Origin: an uncultured Collinsella sp.
Lineage (GTDB): Bacteria; Actinomycetota; Coriobacteriia; Coriobacteriales; Coriobacteriaceae
DNA length: 8,837 nucleotides
Direction of reading: 5' to 3'
Assembly: GCA_902494545.1 (NCBI GenBank)
Contig: CABUTP010000049.1
Coordinates: 1-8,837 of the forward strand
The translations under genes were made by a program, and so were the position numbers. The notes under the pieces are model-generated. The model was not told the DNA's origin and did no database searches. It saw only the letters and a program-made list of their open reading frames with translations. Positions 1 through 6,384 of this stretch are shown here, piece after piece; position 1 is the first letter of the stretch, and each line of letters begins with the position of its first letter.

Positions 1-2066
1 GCAAGGTTGGCCGAAAGCAGGAACTGGATGACCTTGCGGATGTTGTCATAGATGCGACGGCCCTCTTCGCAGGCGCCGATGATGGTGGCGAAGTTGTCGT
101 CGGCGAGCACCATATCAGCGACGTTCTTGGTGACGTCGGTACCGGTGATGCCCATACCGACGCCGATGTCGGCGCGCTTGATGGACGGGGCGTCGTTGAC
201 GCCGTCGCCCGTCATGGCAACGATCTGGTCGCGCGACTTCCAAGCCTCGACGATACGAGTCTTGTGCTCGGGCTGGACGCGAGCGTACACGCCGTAGTCC
301 TCGATGTGCGCGTCGAGCTCCTCGTCGCTCATGCGATCGAGGTCGGCACCGGTGATGGCATGGCTGCGATCGGTGACGATTCCCAGCTGCTTGGCAATGG
401 CCACGGCGGTGTCGATATGGTCGCCCGTGATCATGACAGTGCGGATACCGGCGTCGTGGGCCTCGCGGATGGCGTCGGCGACCTCGGGGCGGACAGGGTC
501 AATCATTCCGGACAGGCCACAGAAGACCAGGTCGTGCTCGAGCGCAGCGGGGCTGCAGTCGCTCGGGACCTCGGTGTAGGTGCGGCTTGCCAGCGCCAGT
601 ACGCGCAGAGCCTCGTCGGCCATGGCCTTGTTAGCGGCCACGAGCTCGGCACGACGCTCCTCGGTCAGGGGGACGACCTTATCGCCCTCGTAGATATGGG
701 TGCACAGGCCGATCACCACGTCGGGCGCGCCCTTGGTGTACTGCTCGTACTCGCCGTCCAGGGTCTCGACGACCACGGACATCATCTTACGGCCCGAGTC
801 GAACGGAGCCTCGCCCACGCGCGGGTGCTCGGCAGCCAGGCCAGTAAGACCAGCCTTGCCGGCATCGTTGACGAGTGCGCACTCGGTCGGCTCGCCCACG
901 GCCTCGCCCAGCTCCTCGTCCCACTGGGCATCGGAGCACAGCGCCATGCCGGCCAGGAACTTCTCCTTGGGCGCAGCGAGCTCGTGCTTGACGACGGTCA
1001 TCTTGTTCTGGGTAAGGGTACCGGTCTTGTCGGAGCAGATGGTCTGTGTGCAGCCAAGGGTCTCGACGGCGGAAAGCTTACGGATAATCGCCTGGCGCTT
1101 GGCCATCTTGGTCACGCCGAGCGAAAGGACGATGGTCACGACGGCGACCAGGCCCTCGGGGATGGCGGCGACGGCGAGCGAGACGGCAACCATAAAGGTG
1201 TCGAGCAGGGCGGTCGGGTCGGTAAGGACGTTGCCCACGCCGTGACGGATGATGTCGACGCCAAAGATGACGACGCAGATGACGATAACCATAATGGTAA
1301 GGATGCGGCTGAGCTCGGCGAGCTTCACCTGCAGCGGCGTGAGCTCTTCCTTGGCCTCGGCAAGAGCGCCGGCAATCTTGCCCATCTCGGTGTTCATACC
1401 GGTGCCGACCACGACGGCGCGACCGCGACCGTACACCACGGTGGAACCCATGTAGCACATGTTCTTGCGGTCGCCGAGCGGCACGTCATCGGTGCCCGCG
1501 GCGAGCTCGATCACGTTGGCGTGCTTCTCGACCGGCACGGACTCGCCGGTCAGTGCGGCCTCTTCGATCTTCATCGTGGCGCTCTCGAGGACGCGGCAGT
1601 CGGCCGGGACGGAGTCGCCCGCCTCGAGCATGAGGACGTCGCCGGGCACGAGCTCGGCGCTCGGCAGGTGCACGAGCTTGCCGTCGCGCAGCACCTTGGA
1701 CTGCGCCGCGCTCATTTCCTGCAGGGCCTCGAGGGCCTCCTCGCTCTTGGCTTCCTGGACCACGCCCAGCACCGAGTTGACGATAACGACGAACATGATA
1801 ATGGCGACGTCGGCAAAATCGGGCTCGCCCTTGACCATGCCCGTAAGTGCGCTGATAACGGCGGCAACGATCAGCATGATGACCATGGGGTCGGCCATCT
1901 GCTCAAAGAAACGCTTCCATAGCGGCGTCTTCTCGGCTTCCTCGAGCTTGTTAGGGCCTGTCTTGGCAAGGCGCGACGACGCCTCGTCGTTGCTCAGGCC
2001 GAGGTTCTCATCGACACCTTGGTCGCTGAGCACCTCCGCCGCGGCGGACAGGTATTCCTTTTGCAT
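1..2066 (-). CDS. Cation-transporting P-type ATPase, Ca2+ (PMCA/SERCA-like) type; C-terminus cut by window edge
   Basis: ATP-driven cation pump of the inner membrane, probably exporting Ca2+. About 688 residues are present. Visible motifs: actuator loop TGES at residues 173-176; membrane helix 4 motif IPEGL at 302-306, whose E304 matches the Ca2+-ligand Glu of SERCA; phosphorylation motif SDKTGTLT with catalytic D346; nucleotide-domain KGAPD with K445; TGD at 547-549; and hinge TGDGVND at 619-625 with the Mg2+ Asp pair. Two helices near residues 60-115 follow the cytosolic N-terminus. The last residues in the window (YDNIRKVIQFLLSANLA) are the usual entry to helix 5, so roughly 200 residues with helices 5-10 are missing. 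The start ATG at 2066 has AGGAGGGG nine bases upstream. Family assignment is firm. The ion is inferred, because the decisive helix 5 and 6 ligands lie outside the window. IPEGL is followed by Val where many homologues have Pro. Confidence 0.93.
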   Translation of the reverse strand, partial: MQKEYLSAAAEVLSDQGVDENLGLSNDEASSRLAKTGPNKLEEAEKTPLWKRFFEQMADPMVIMLIVAAVISALTGMVKGEPDFADVAIIMFVVIVNSVLGVVQEAKSEEALEALQEMSAAQSKVLRDGKLVHLPSAELVPGDVLMLEAGDSVPADCRVLESATMKIEEAALTGESVPVEKHANVIELAAGTDDVPLGDRKNMCYMGSTVVYGRGRAVVVGTGMNTEMGKIAGALAEAKEELTPLQVKLAELSRILTIMVIVICVVIFGVDIIRHGVGNVLTDPTALLDTFMVAVSLAVAAIPEGLVAVVTIVLSLGVTKMAKRQAIIRKLSAVETLGCTQTICSDKTGTLTQNKMTVVKHELAAPKEKFLAGMALCSDAQWDEELGEAVGEPTECALVNDAGKAGLTGLAAEHPRVGEAPFDSGRKMMSVVVETLDGEYEQYTKGAPDVVIGLCTHIYEGDKVVPLTEERRAELVAANKAMADEALRVLALASRTYTEVPSDCSPAALEHDLVFCGLSGMIDPVRPEVADAIREAHDAGIRTVMITGDHIDTAVAIAKQLGIVTDRSHAITGADLDRMSDEELDAHIEDYGVYARVQPEHKTRIVEAWKSRDQIVAMTGDGVNDAPSIKRADIGVGMGITGTDVTKNVADMVLADDNFATIIGACEEGRRIYDNIRKVIQFLLSANL

Positions 2067-2171
2067 ATAGAGTCCCCTCCTGGGATTCGGGCCACTCAGC
2101 AGATTGATGCCCGATCATAATTCCCAGGAGAAGGGCAAGGGCTCATCAAGGCTGCCGTGCTGAGCGGCAGT
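2067..2171 (-). promoter_or_regulatory. Structured 5' leader of the P-type ATPase with sequestered Shine-Dalgarno (candidate riboregulator)
   Basis: In the minus-strand transcript, CUUCUCCUGGGA (2133 to 2122) can pair with UCCCAGGAGGGG (2085 to 2074) over 12 bp, including two G-U pairs. This covers the whole Shine-Dalgarno of the ATPase gene. Inside it, CGGGC (2113-2109) pairs with GCCCG (2092-2088) and closes a 16-nt loop. Upstream, CUGCCG (2170-2165) and CGGCAG (2157-2152) form a hairpin whose entire 7-nt loop, CUCAGCA, is complementary to UGCUGAG (2101-2095) in that 16-nt loop. An alternative long-range pairing also exists: UUGAUG (2149-2144) with CAUCAA (2109-2104). The complementarities are read directly from the sequence. 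That they form a metal-sensing or other riboswitch is inference, and I could not match the leader to a known riboswitch class such as yybP-ykoY or NiCo. Confidence 0.5.
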
Positions 2172-2184
2172 TGATAGTGGAGCT

Positions 2185-2214
2185 ATGGTACCCCAAAGCG
2201 ACGCGTCTAGCCAA
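2185..2214 (-). promoter_or_regulatory. Weak candidate promoter of the P-type ATPase gene
   Basis: On the minus strand, TTGGCT (2214-2209) and TACCAT (2190-2185) are 18 bases apart and each matches four of six sigma-70 consensus positions. Transcription would start near 2179, just upstream of the first leader hairpin, giving a leader of roughly 113 nt. Apart from this, 2172-2338 shows no clear feature except the 10-bp palindrome AAAACGTTTT at 2279-2288. Confidence 0.25.
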
Positions 2215-2338
2215 AACATTCCATCTGGAAACACGGCACAGGCGCAACGGTGCAGACAGTGTGATGCTCAAGATTGATAAAACGTTTTTTCTTCGGCGCA
2301 TCATCGAACTAAAATATCGCCCAGATAGCAGCGGTTAG

Positions 2339-2381
2339 AACGGTTGGTAAAATTTTTGCATATACCGTTTTTCCGCAAAAA
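2339..2381. repeat. AT-rich stretch with two short inverted repeats upstream of pyk
   Basis: AACGGT (2339-2344) is mirrored by ACCGTT (2364-2369), and TTTTTGC (2353-2359) by GCAAAAA (2375-2381). The two pairs interleave within about 43 bases, some 60-100 bases upstream of the pyk -10 box. They may be operator half-sites for a regulator of pyk, or chance pairs in an AT-rich promoter region; no known operator consensus was recognised. Confidence 0.25.
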
Positions 2382-2413
2382 ATGAACTTCTAATTCGGCA
2401 TACGGTCGATTTT

Positions 2414-2444
2414 TTGGGGTATTCGGTCGGCATTTCGTTATAAT
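2414..2444 (+). promoter_or_regulatory. Likely pyk promoter
   Basis: A perfect -10 box TATAAT lies at 2439-2444 in an otherwise AT-rich region. The -35 is weak: the nearest candidate is TTGGGG at 2414-2419 with a long 19-base spacer. Predicted transcription start is near 2451, giving a leader of about 57 nt before the pyk ATG. A poor -35 with a perfect -10 suggests an activator or an alternative holoenzyme contact, but this is inferred. Confidence 0.55.
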
Positions 2445-2507
2445 CATCTCAGTTTTATTTCTTATGGTTTATCTATCAGCGCAAGACGATGTCAGATGGA
2501 GGTCTGA

Positions 2508-3968
2508 ATGTACAAGCGCACCAAGATTGTATGCACCATGGGTCCCGCCTGCGATAGCGACGAGACCATCCGCGAGATGATCAAGGCGGGCATGAACGTC
2601 GCCCGTTTTAACTTCTCGCACGGCTCCTACGACGAGCACCACGGTCGCATCGAGCGCGTCCGCCGTATTTCCAAGGAGCTCGGCATGCCCGTCGGCATCC
2701 TGCTCGACACCAAGGGCCCCGAGGTCCGCACCGGCCTTTTGGTCGACGGCAAGAAGGTTGCCGTCAAGACCGGCGACAAGATCGTCGTCACCGCTCAGCC
2801 CACGTCCGAGGATTTCCACGGCACCGCTGAGCACATCTCCCTCGACTACCTGGCTCTGCCCTCCGAGGTCGAGAAGGGCTCCCTCATCCTGATCGATGAC
2901 GGCCTGGTTGCCCTCGAGGTCGAGTCCGTCGACGGCCAGGACATGACCTGCGTCGTCAAGAACGACGGCCTGATTGGCGAGCGCAAGGGCGTCAACATGC
3001 CCAACGTCAACATCTCGCTGCCCGCCATCACCGAGCGCGATCGTCAGGACATCCTCTTTGGCCTGACCGAGAACATCGACTACATCGCCGCTTCCTTCAT
3101 CCGTGACGGCGAGTCCGTCCGCGGCATCCGCGAGCTTTGCCGCGAGAACGGTGGCGAGCACGTGACGATCTTCCCGAAGATCGAGTGCGCCCTGGGCGTC
3201 GAGAACTTCGACGAGATCCTCGAGGCTTCCGACGGCATCATGGTCGCCCGTGGCGACCTGGGCATCGAGATCAAGCCCGAGCTCGTTCCGCACATCCAGA
3301 AGGAGATCATCGCCAAGTGCAACGCGGCCTATAAGCCCGTTATCACCGCTACGCAGATGCTCGACTCCATGCAGCAGAACCCGCGTCCGACGCGCGCCGA
3401 GGTTGCCGACGTTGCTAACGCCATTTACGACGGCACCGACGCCGTTATGCTTTCCGGCGAGTCCGCTGCCGGCAAGTACCCGGTCGAGGCCGTCAAGATG
3501 CAGGCCAGCATCGCTCTCGAGACCGAGAAGTACCTCCCGGCCCACGCTCCGCTCGAGGTTCCGGCCGATGCTCACGGCACCCGCGTCGTCAACAACGTTG
3601 TGGGTATGTCCGCTGTGAACATGGCTACCACCGTTGGCGCCAAGTGCATCACCGTGCCGACGACCACCGGTCGTACCGCTCGCCTGATCTCGCACTTCCG
3701 TCCCAACATGCCGATCTGCGCGTTCTCCCGCCACGAGTGGGCCGTCCAGCAGATGATCATGTACTGGGGCGTTATCCCGCACCAGGCCGAGATTACCCAG
3801 GGCACCGTCAACGGCACGATCGTCAAGGCGATCGAGACCGCTAAGGAGCTCGGCTACGTCGAGGCCGGCGACCTGACCGTCGCTACCGCCGGCGATCCCC
3901 GCATGAGCGTCCAGCTCGAGGACAAGGTCTCCTCGACCAACGTCGCTTACGTCGCTCAGGTGCGCTAA
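2508..3968 (+). CDS. pyk: Pyruvate kinase
   Basis: Catalyses phosphoenolpyruvate + ADP to pyruvate + ATP, the last step of glycolysis, in the cytosol. The protein has 486 residues, normal for a bacterial enzyme without the extra C-terminal PEP-utiliser-like domain of Bacillus. N-terminal TKIVCTMGPA begins the barrel; substrate-contact R33 and N35 lie in VARFNFSHG (31-39); DTKGPEVRTG is at 67-76. The small B domain follows. The active-site signature FPKIECALG (222-230) holds catalytic K224 and metal ligand E226, with the second metal ligand D250 in ARGDLG. TATQMLDSM (280-288) and the VMLSGESAAGKYP block (313-325) complete the barrel. The C-terminal domain contains TTTGRTARLISHFRPN (385-400). 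GGAGG at 2498-2502 sits 5 bases before the ATG and fixes the start. It is transcribed alone, divergent from the ATPase and followed at once by a terminator. Confidence 0.97.
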   Translation: MYKRTKIVCTMGPACDSDETIREMIKAGMNVARFNFSHGSYDEHHGRIERVRRISKELGMPVGILLDTKGPEVRTGLLVDGKKVAVKTGDKIVVTAQPTSEDFHGTAEHISLDYLALPSEVEKGSLILIDDGLVALEVESVDGQDMTCVVKNDGLIGERKGVNMPNVNISLPAITERDRQDILFGLTENIDYIAASFIRDGESVRGIRELCRENGGEHVTIFPKIECALGVENFDEILEASDGIMVARGDLGIEIKPELVPHIQKEIIAKCNAAYKPVITATQMLDSMQQNPRPTRAEVADVANAIYDGTDAVMLSGESAAGKYPVEAVKMQASIALETEKYLPAHAPLEVPADAHGTRVVNNVVGMSAVNMATTVGAKCITVPTTTGRTARLISHFRPNMPICAFSRHEWAVQQMIMYWGVIPHQAEITQGTVNGTIVKAIETAKELGYVEAGDLTVATAGDPRMSVQLEDKVSSTNVAYVAQVR

Positions 3969-3996
3969 AACGCACTTGCAAGCACACTTGCATTGC

Positions 3997-4033
3997 AAAG
4001 GGCCCGGAAGGCAAAGCCTTCCGGGCCCTTTTT
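3997..4033 (+). terminator. Rho-independent terminator of pyk
   Basis: A perfect 13-bp GC-rich stem: GGGCCCGGAAGGC (4000-4012), loop AAA, GCCTTCCGGGCCC (4016-4028), followed by five T (4029-4033). Three A at 3997-3999 can extend the stem into the T tract. It begins about 30 bases after the pyk stop. The A tract upstream could also support termination from the opposite strand. Confidence 0.93.
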
Positions 4034-4173
4034 CTATGCCAATGCCGGCACACGGCAAAACACACACTCATTTCTTTACCAAAAGCGCGAAATCCGCCCT
4101 TCGAGGCCCAAAAAATAAAGTCCCAAGCGCTAAAAGTGTTCGCCCGGTGGCAAACCCACACCTTAACCGACGC

Positions 4174-4191
4174 TGCTAAATCGTTTTAGCA
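4174..4191. repeat. 18-bp near-palindrome TGCTAAA-N4-TTTAGCA
   Basis: TGCTAAA (4174-4180) and TTTAGCA (4185-4191) are a perfect 7-bp inverted repeat around TCGT. It lies 20 bases left of the long inverted-repeat element and about 200 bases upstream of the next gene. The size and spacing fit a dimeric regulator site, but no regulator is recognised and no promoter is obvious beside it. It is not terminator-like, since the stem is AT-rich and no T tract follows. The rest of 4034-4210 shows nothing else. Confidence 0.3.
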
Positions 4192-4210
4192 AGAGTCAGA
4201 TCGACCTGGT

Positions 4211-4340
4211 TTTCGGAAGTGCGGGGAAAAATTGCTTACCCCCGAGCACAAGCCCTATTATTTCAACAAAACCCCTGATAAAGTTGGCTCAAATACCGCT
4301 TGTGCTTTGCCTGTTTGTCTTTTTCCCCGCACTTCCGAAA
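4211..4340. repeat. 130-bp element: perfect 21-bp inverted repeats flanking 88 bp, with a nested 9-bp inverted repeat
   Basis: The left arm (4211-4231, beginning TTTCGGAAGTGCGGGG) and right arm (4320-4340, ending CCCCGCACTTCCGAAA) are exact reverse complements over all 21 bases. The match continues into GG/CC outside if one T is skipped on the left. Nested inside, AGCACAAGC (4245-4253) mirrors GCTTGTGCT (4298-4306), each exactly 13 bases from its outer arm. The core 4254-4297 is AT-rich. No target-site duplication is evident at the outer ends, and there is no T tract, so it is not a terminator. Possible roles are an invertible promoter segment, paired operators for a regulator, a MITE-like palindromic element, or a cruciform or RNA hairpin. 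Confidence 0.85.
4232..4261 (+). promoter_or_regulatory. Promoter-like sequence between the inverted repeats
   Basis: TTGCTT (4232-4237) and TATTAT (4256-4261) are 18 bases apart and point toward the gene starting at 4387. The -35-like box begins immediately after the left 21-bp arm. I saw no comparably good promoter on the opposite strand of the 88-bp core, so inversion would turn this promoter away from the gene. Confidence 0.4.
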
Positions 4341-4386
4341 CCGATAGCCTTTCTAGCCCAAACAACGCTCGAACGATCGGATTGCC

Positions 4387-5460
4387 ATGTCATTTCTCGC
4401 TTGCGGACCCACAGCTTTTCAGTACTATCGCATCCCGCCCCAGATACTAGGACTCTATCCGGCAATCCTGCCGCCCGACCATGACCATCGCTTGGTGCAC
4501 TACTCAAAACAACCAGTATTTAAAGACTTGCTCGGCACACCAGTTTGGAGATTCGTGGGCGAAAGAAAACAGCGCGCGAACGGAAAGCTATTTCATAGCC
4601 GTCTGCTAACCCAAGAGCCGCCTCCTGGGTCGTTTAGGCAGACTGAGCATGGATTTGATGTCACGTCGCCCGAGTTTACGCTGCTCAACCTTGCCACGCA
4701 GGTCTCACGCAACCAGTTACTCATGGCTTGCTACGAGATGTGCGGCTCCTTTGCAGTGTTTAGGCCCTGCGAGCGAACGCAACAACAACTCGATGAAGCC
4801 ATTTCGCTTATGCTCATTCCGCCCGACTGTGGTTGGAAACGCGTTGTCGACACCAAGGGCAATGGCACCAATTTGTGGAAGCGCCCACCGCTCCTCAGCG
4901 CGGCGGATATCGCCGCGTTCGCTAAGCAGGCCGCAGGCCTGCGCGGCGTTAAGCAGCTCCGCTGGGCGGCCGAGCACATGACGGGGCAGACCGCCTCGCC
5001 TTTCGAAGTCCAAACATCCATACTCGTCTCACTCCCCCGTGACGAGGGCGGCCTGGGTATCGGCATCACCAACAACGTGCGCATCCCACTCAGCGACGCC
5101 GCGCGCTCGCTGTATGACAAAACCTGCTGCTACGCCGATATCCTCATCGAGAGCAACACCGACAGCATGGGCGTCATTTTGGAATGCCAAGGCCGCTCCG
5201 CCCACGATGGCGAAGCCGCAAGCCTCTCCGATGCCGAACGCACCACCGCCCTCACAAGCATGGGCTATGACGTTATCCAGATAACCTATGAGCAAATCAA
5301 AGACACGAAGAGCTTTAACAACATCGCTGAGCTCATTCATAAAAAGGCGGGGCTCCCCTACATCGCAAAGACCGATCAGGAACGCACCATCGAAGATGCC
5401 CTGAGACGGGAGCTGCTGGTCAATTGGGATGAACTGTTCACCGTTAAGCCGGCCGGCTAG
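4387..5460 (+). CDS. Hypothetical protein: AbiEi-like region plus DUF559/Vsr-like nuclease-fold domain
   Basis: This 357-residue protein has no signal peptide or membrane segment. Residues 5-110 resemble the effector part of AbiEi-type antitoxins and of actinobacterial DUF559 proteins: an ACGPTAFQYYRIPP start and the block DVTSPEFTLLNLATQV at 91-106. The N-terminal winged helix of classical AbiEi is absent. Residues 204-306 fit the restriction-endonuclease-like DUF559/Vsr fold: SPFE with E207, an ADILIE strand with D251, ECQGRSAH with E266, Q268 and H273, then DAERT and MGYDVIQITYEQI. In most DUF559 proteins the central motif is ExDGxxxH, so Q268 replaces the Asp. ATG 4387 is the only start after an in-frame stop at 4354; no good Shine-Dalgarno precedes it, so translation may be leaderless. 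Codon use looks less GC-rich than in pyk. From memory, similar proteins recur as paralogues in Collinsella. Function is unknown: a DNA-binding regulator, a nuclease, or a defence component. Confidence 0.8.
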   Translation: MSFLACGPTAFQYYRIPPQILGLYPAILPPDHDHRLVHYSKQPVFKDLLGTPVWRFVGERKQRANGKLFHSRLLTQEPPPGSFRQTEHGFDVTSPEFTLLNLATQVSRNQLLMACYEMCGSFAVFRPCERTQQQLDEAISLMLIPPDCGWKRVVDTKGNGTNLWKRPPLLSAADIAAFAKQAAGLRGVKQLRWAAEHMTGQTASPFEVQTSILVSLPRDEGGLGIGITNNVRIPLSDAARSLYDKTCCYADILIESNTDSMGVILECQGRSAHDGEAASLSDAERTTALTSMGYDVIQITYEQIKDTKSFNNIAELIHKKAGLPYIAKTDQERTIEDALRRELLVNWDELFTVKPAG

Positions 5461-6305
5461 CAGCTAGCGATCAGGGGGACTGCGGGAACGTCAGAAGCAG
5501 CAACGCGAGCCGCAAATCCCGCCTCGGTCAGCTCGATGACCTCGGTAAACGTTGTGTCGAAGAACTCCTCGGTCAGTAGGCGATACGGCGGATGATCGGG
5601 CTCGCCGGGGTTTTCGCGCACGATCTCGTGCATGACACCGATGGTCTTGAGCACATACTCCTTATGGATGGGATACTGCCCAAAACGCGTCGCGGCGGTA
5701 TACAGGCGATCGGTCGCACGCGGAATCGAAACAATGCCGAGCGTCTTGCCAAACCAGTCAAAGTCGCCTTGCTTTTTAATGCGGAACTCCTCACACGGCT
5801 TGCCGCCGTGCGCCTCCAGGTACTGATTCACGCGCGTATTCCATACGGTATCGGCCACCAGATGCGACCAGACGCCCAGTGTTAAATCGAGCAGCGACTG
5901 CGCCACATCTTCGGACGCAAGCGAGAACTCACAGGTGCCGGGACCGGCAACCGGCTCGGCATCCTTGTAACGCTGGGGATAGTGCACGCGGTTCAGTCGC
6001 TCGCGTTCCTCGATAATCGAGGTCGCTGCGGCCGGCGCACCGGTGGGCGAACTATTAAGCAACGGTGCCACATAGGTATCCCAGAACTCATGCTCACGAG
6101 GCTTAGGGATGGGCTCAGGCTTGGCAAAGTGCGTAATGCGGTACGGGATGGGATCGGCGATGCCAGGGACCATATAGCCCACGAAGATATCCGGAACCAC
6201 GCAGCCAAACAAAAAGGCATTGCGGTCGCGCACGCTATTGGCAAGCGCACCGGTGCGCTCCAGCAAACGCTCCGTCTGAGCGATATGAATGTTCCAGCTT
6301 GGCAT
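5457..6305 (-). CDS. Zinc-dependent phospholipase C-like family protein
   Basis: The 282-residue product resembles the Zn_dep_PLPC family (PF00882). The N-terminus MPSWNIHIAQTERLL has the typical early His (H7). It is followed by AFLFGCVVPDI with D39, then a His at about 59, and a central GVWSHLVADTVW block with H148 and D152. These are the classic metal-ligand positions of the family. There is no signal peptide, unlike secreted clostridial phospholipase C toxins, so it is probably cytosolic and its substrate is unknown. I chose ATG 6305 over ATG 6317 (four residues longer) because GGGGGTG pairs well with the 16S tail five bases before it, family members begin MPxW, and the predicted promoter would leave almost no leader for 6317. 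The stop codon overlaps that of the convergent gene within the palindrome CTAG. Confidence 0.83.
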   Translation of the reverse strand: MPSWNIHIAQTERLLERTGALANSVRDRNAFLFGCVVPDIFVGYMVPGIADPIPYRITHFAKPEPIPKPREHEFWDTYVAPLLNSSPTGAPAAATSIIEERERLNRVHYPQRYKDAEPVAGPGTCEFSLASEDVAQSLLDLTLGVWSHLVADTVWNTRVNQYLEAHGGKPCEEFRIKKQGDFDWFGKTLGIVSIPRATDRLYTAATRFGQYPIHKEYVLKTIGVMHEIVRENPGEPDHPPYRLLTEEFFDTTFTEVIELTEAGFAARVAASDVPAVPLIASC

Positions 6306-6330
6306 AGCCACCCCCATAAAAACCTGGATA

Positions 6331-6336
6331 ACTATA
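6331..6336 (-). promoter_or_regulatory. Candidate -10 box for the phospholipase-like gene
   Basis: TATAGT on the minus strand matches five of six -10 consensus bases. Transcription would begin near 6325, about 20 nt before ATG 6305. No convincing -35 is seen at 16-19 bases, since that stretch is the GC-rich hairpin after cbiO. The gene might therefore also be read through from the upstream operon. Confidence 0.35.
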
Positions 6337-6346
6337 CCATCACGGC

Positions 6347-6364
6347 AAAGCCGCGCGGGCGGCT
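6347..6364 (-). terminator. Weak hairpin after cbiO
   Basis: On the minus strand AGCCGC (6364-6359), loop CCGC, and GCGGCT (6354-6349) form a perfect 6-bp GC-rich stem, followed by only two further T before GCC. It lies 20 bases after the cbiO stop and before the candidate promoter of the next gene. The T tract is too short for a confident intrinsic terminator, so partial readthrough is likely. Confidence 0.3.
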
Positions 6365-6384
6365 ACGCACGCTCTACGCAGCAA

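Noticed and set aside
264..1922. 552-residue open frame on the plus strand, antisense to the P-type ATPase
   Set aside because: Its composition is the low-complexity His/Asp/Gly/Leu mix expected from the complement of GC-biased codons. The minus strand carries every P-type ATPase motif in order.
2152..2170. CTGCCG/CGGCAG hairpin as a terminator between the divergent genes
   Set aside because: No gene ends upstream on either strand and there is no T tract. It is better explained as part of the ATPase leader.
2469..4067. 532-residue open frame on the minus strand, antisense to pyk
   Set aside because: It lacks recognisable domains and spans pyk and its terminator. It is a shadow of GC-rich codon usage in a highly expressed gene.
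4211..4340. Long inverted repeat as a transcription terminator
   Set aside because: The arms are 88 bases apart and no T tract follows the 3' arm on either strand. The real pyk terminator is already at 3997-4033.
4232..4507. Short overlapping frames (66-72 residues) across the inverted-repeat element
   Set aside because: They have no ribosome binding site or domain similarity, they read through the palindrome, and their ends overlap the 4387 gene in another frame.
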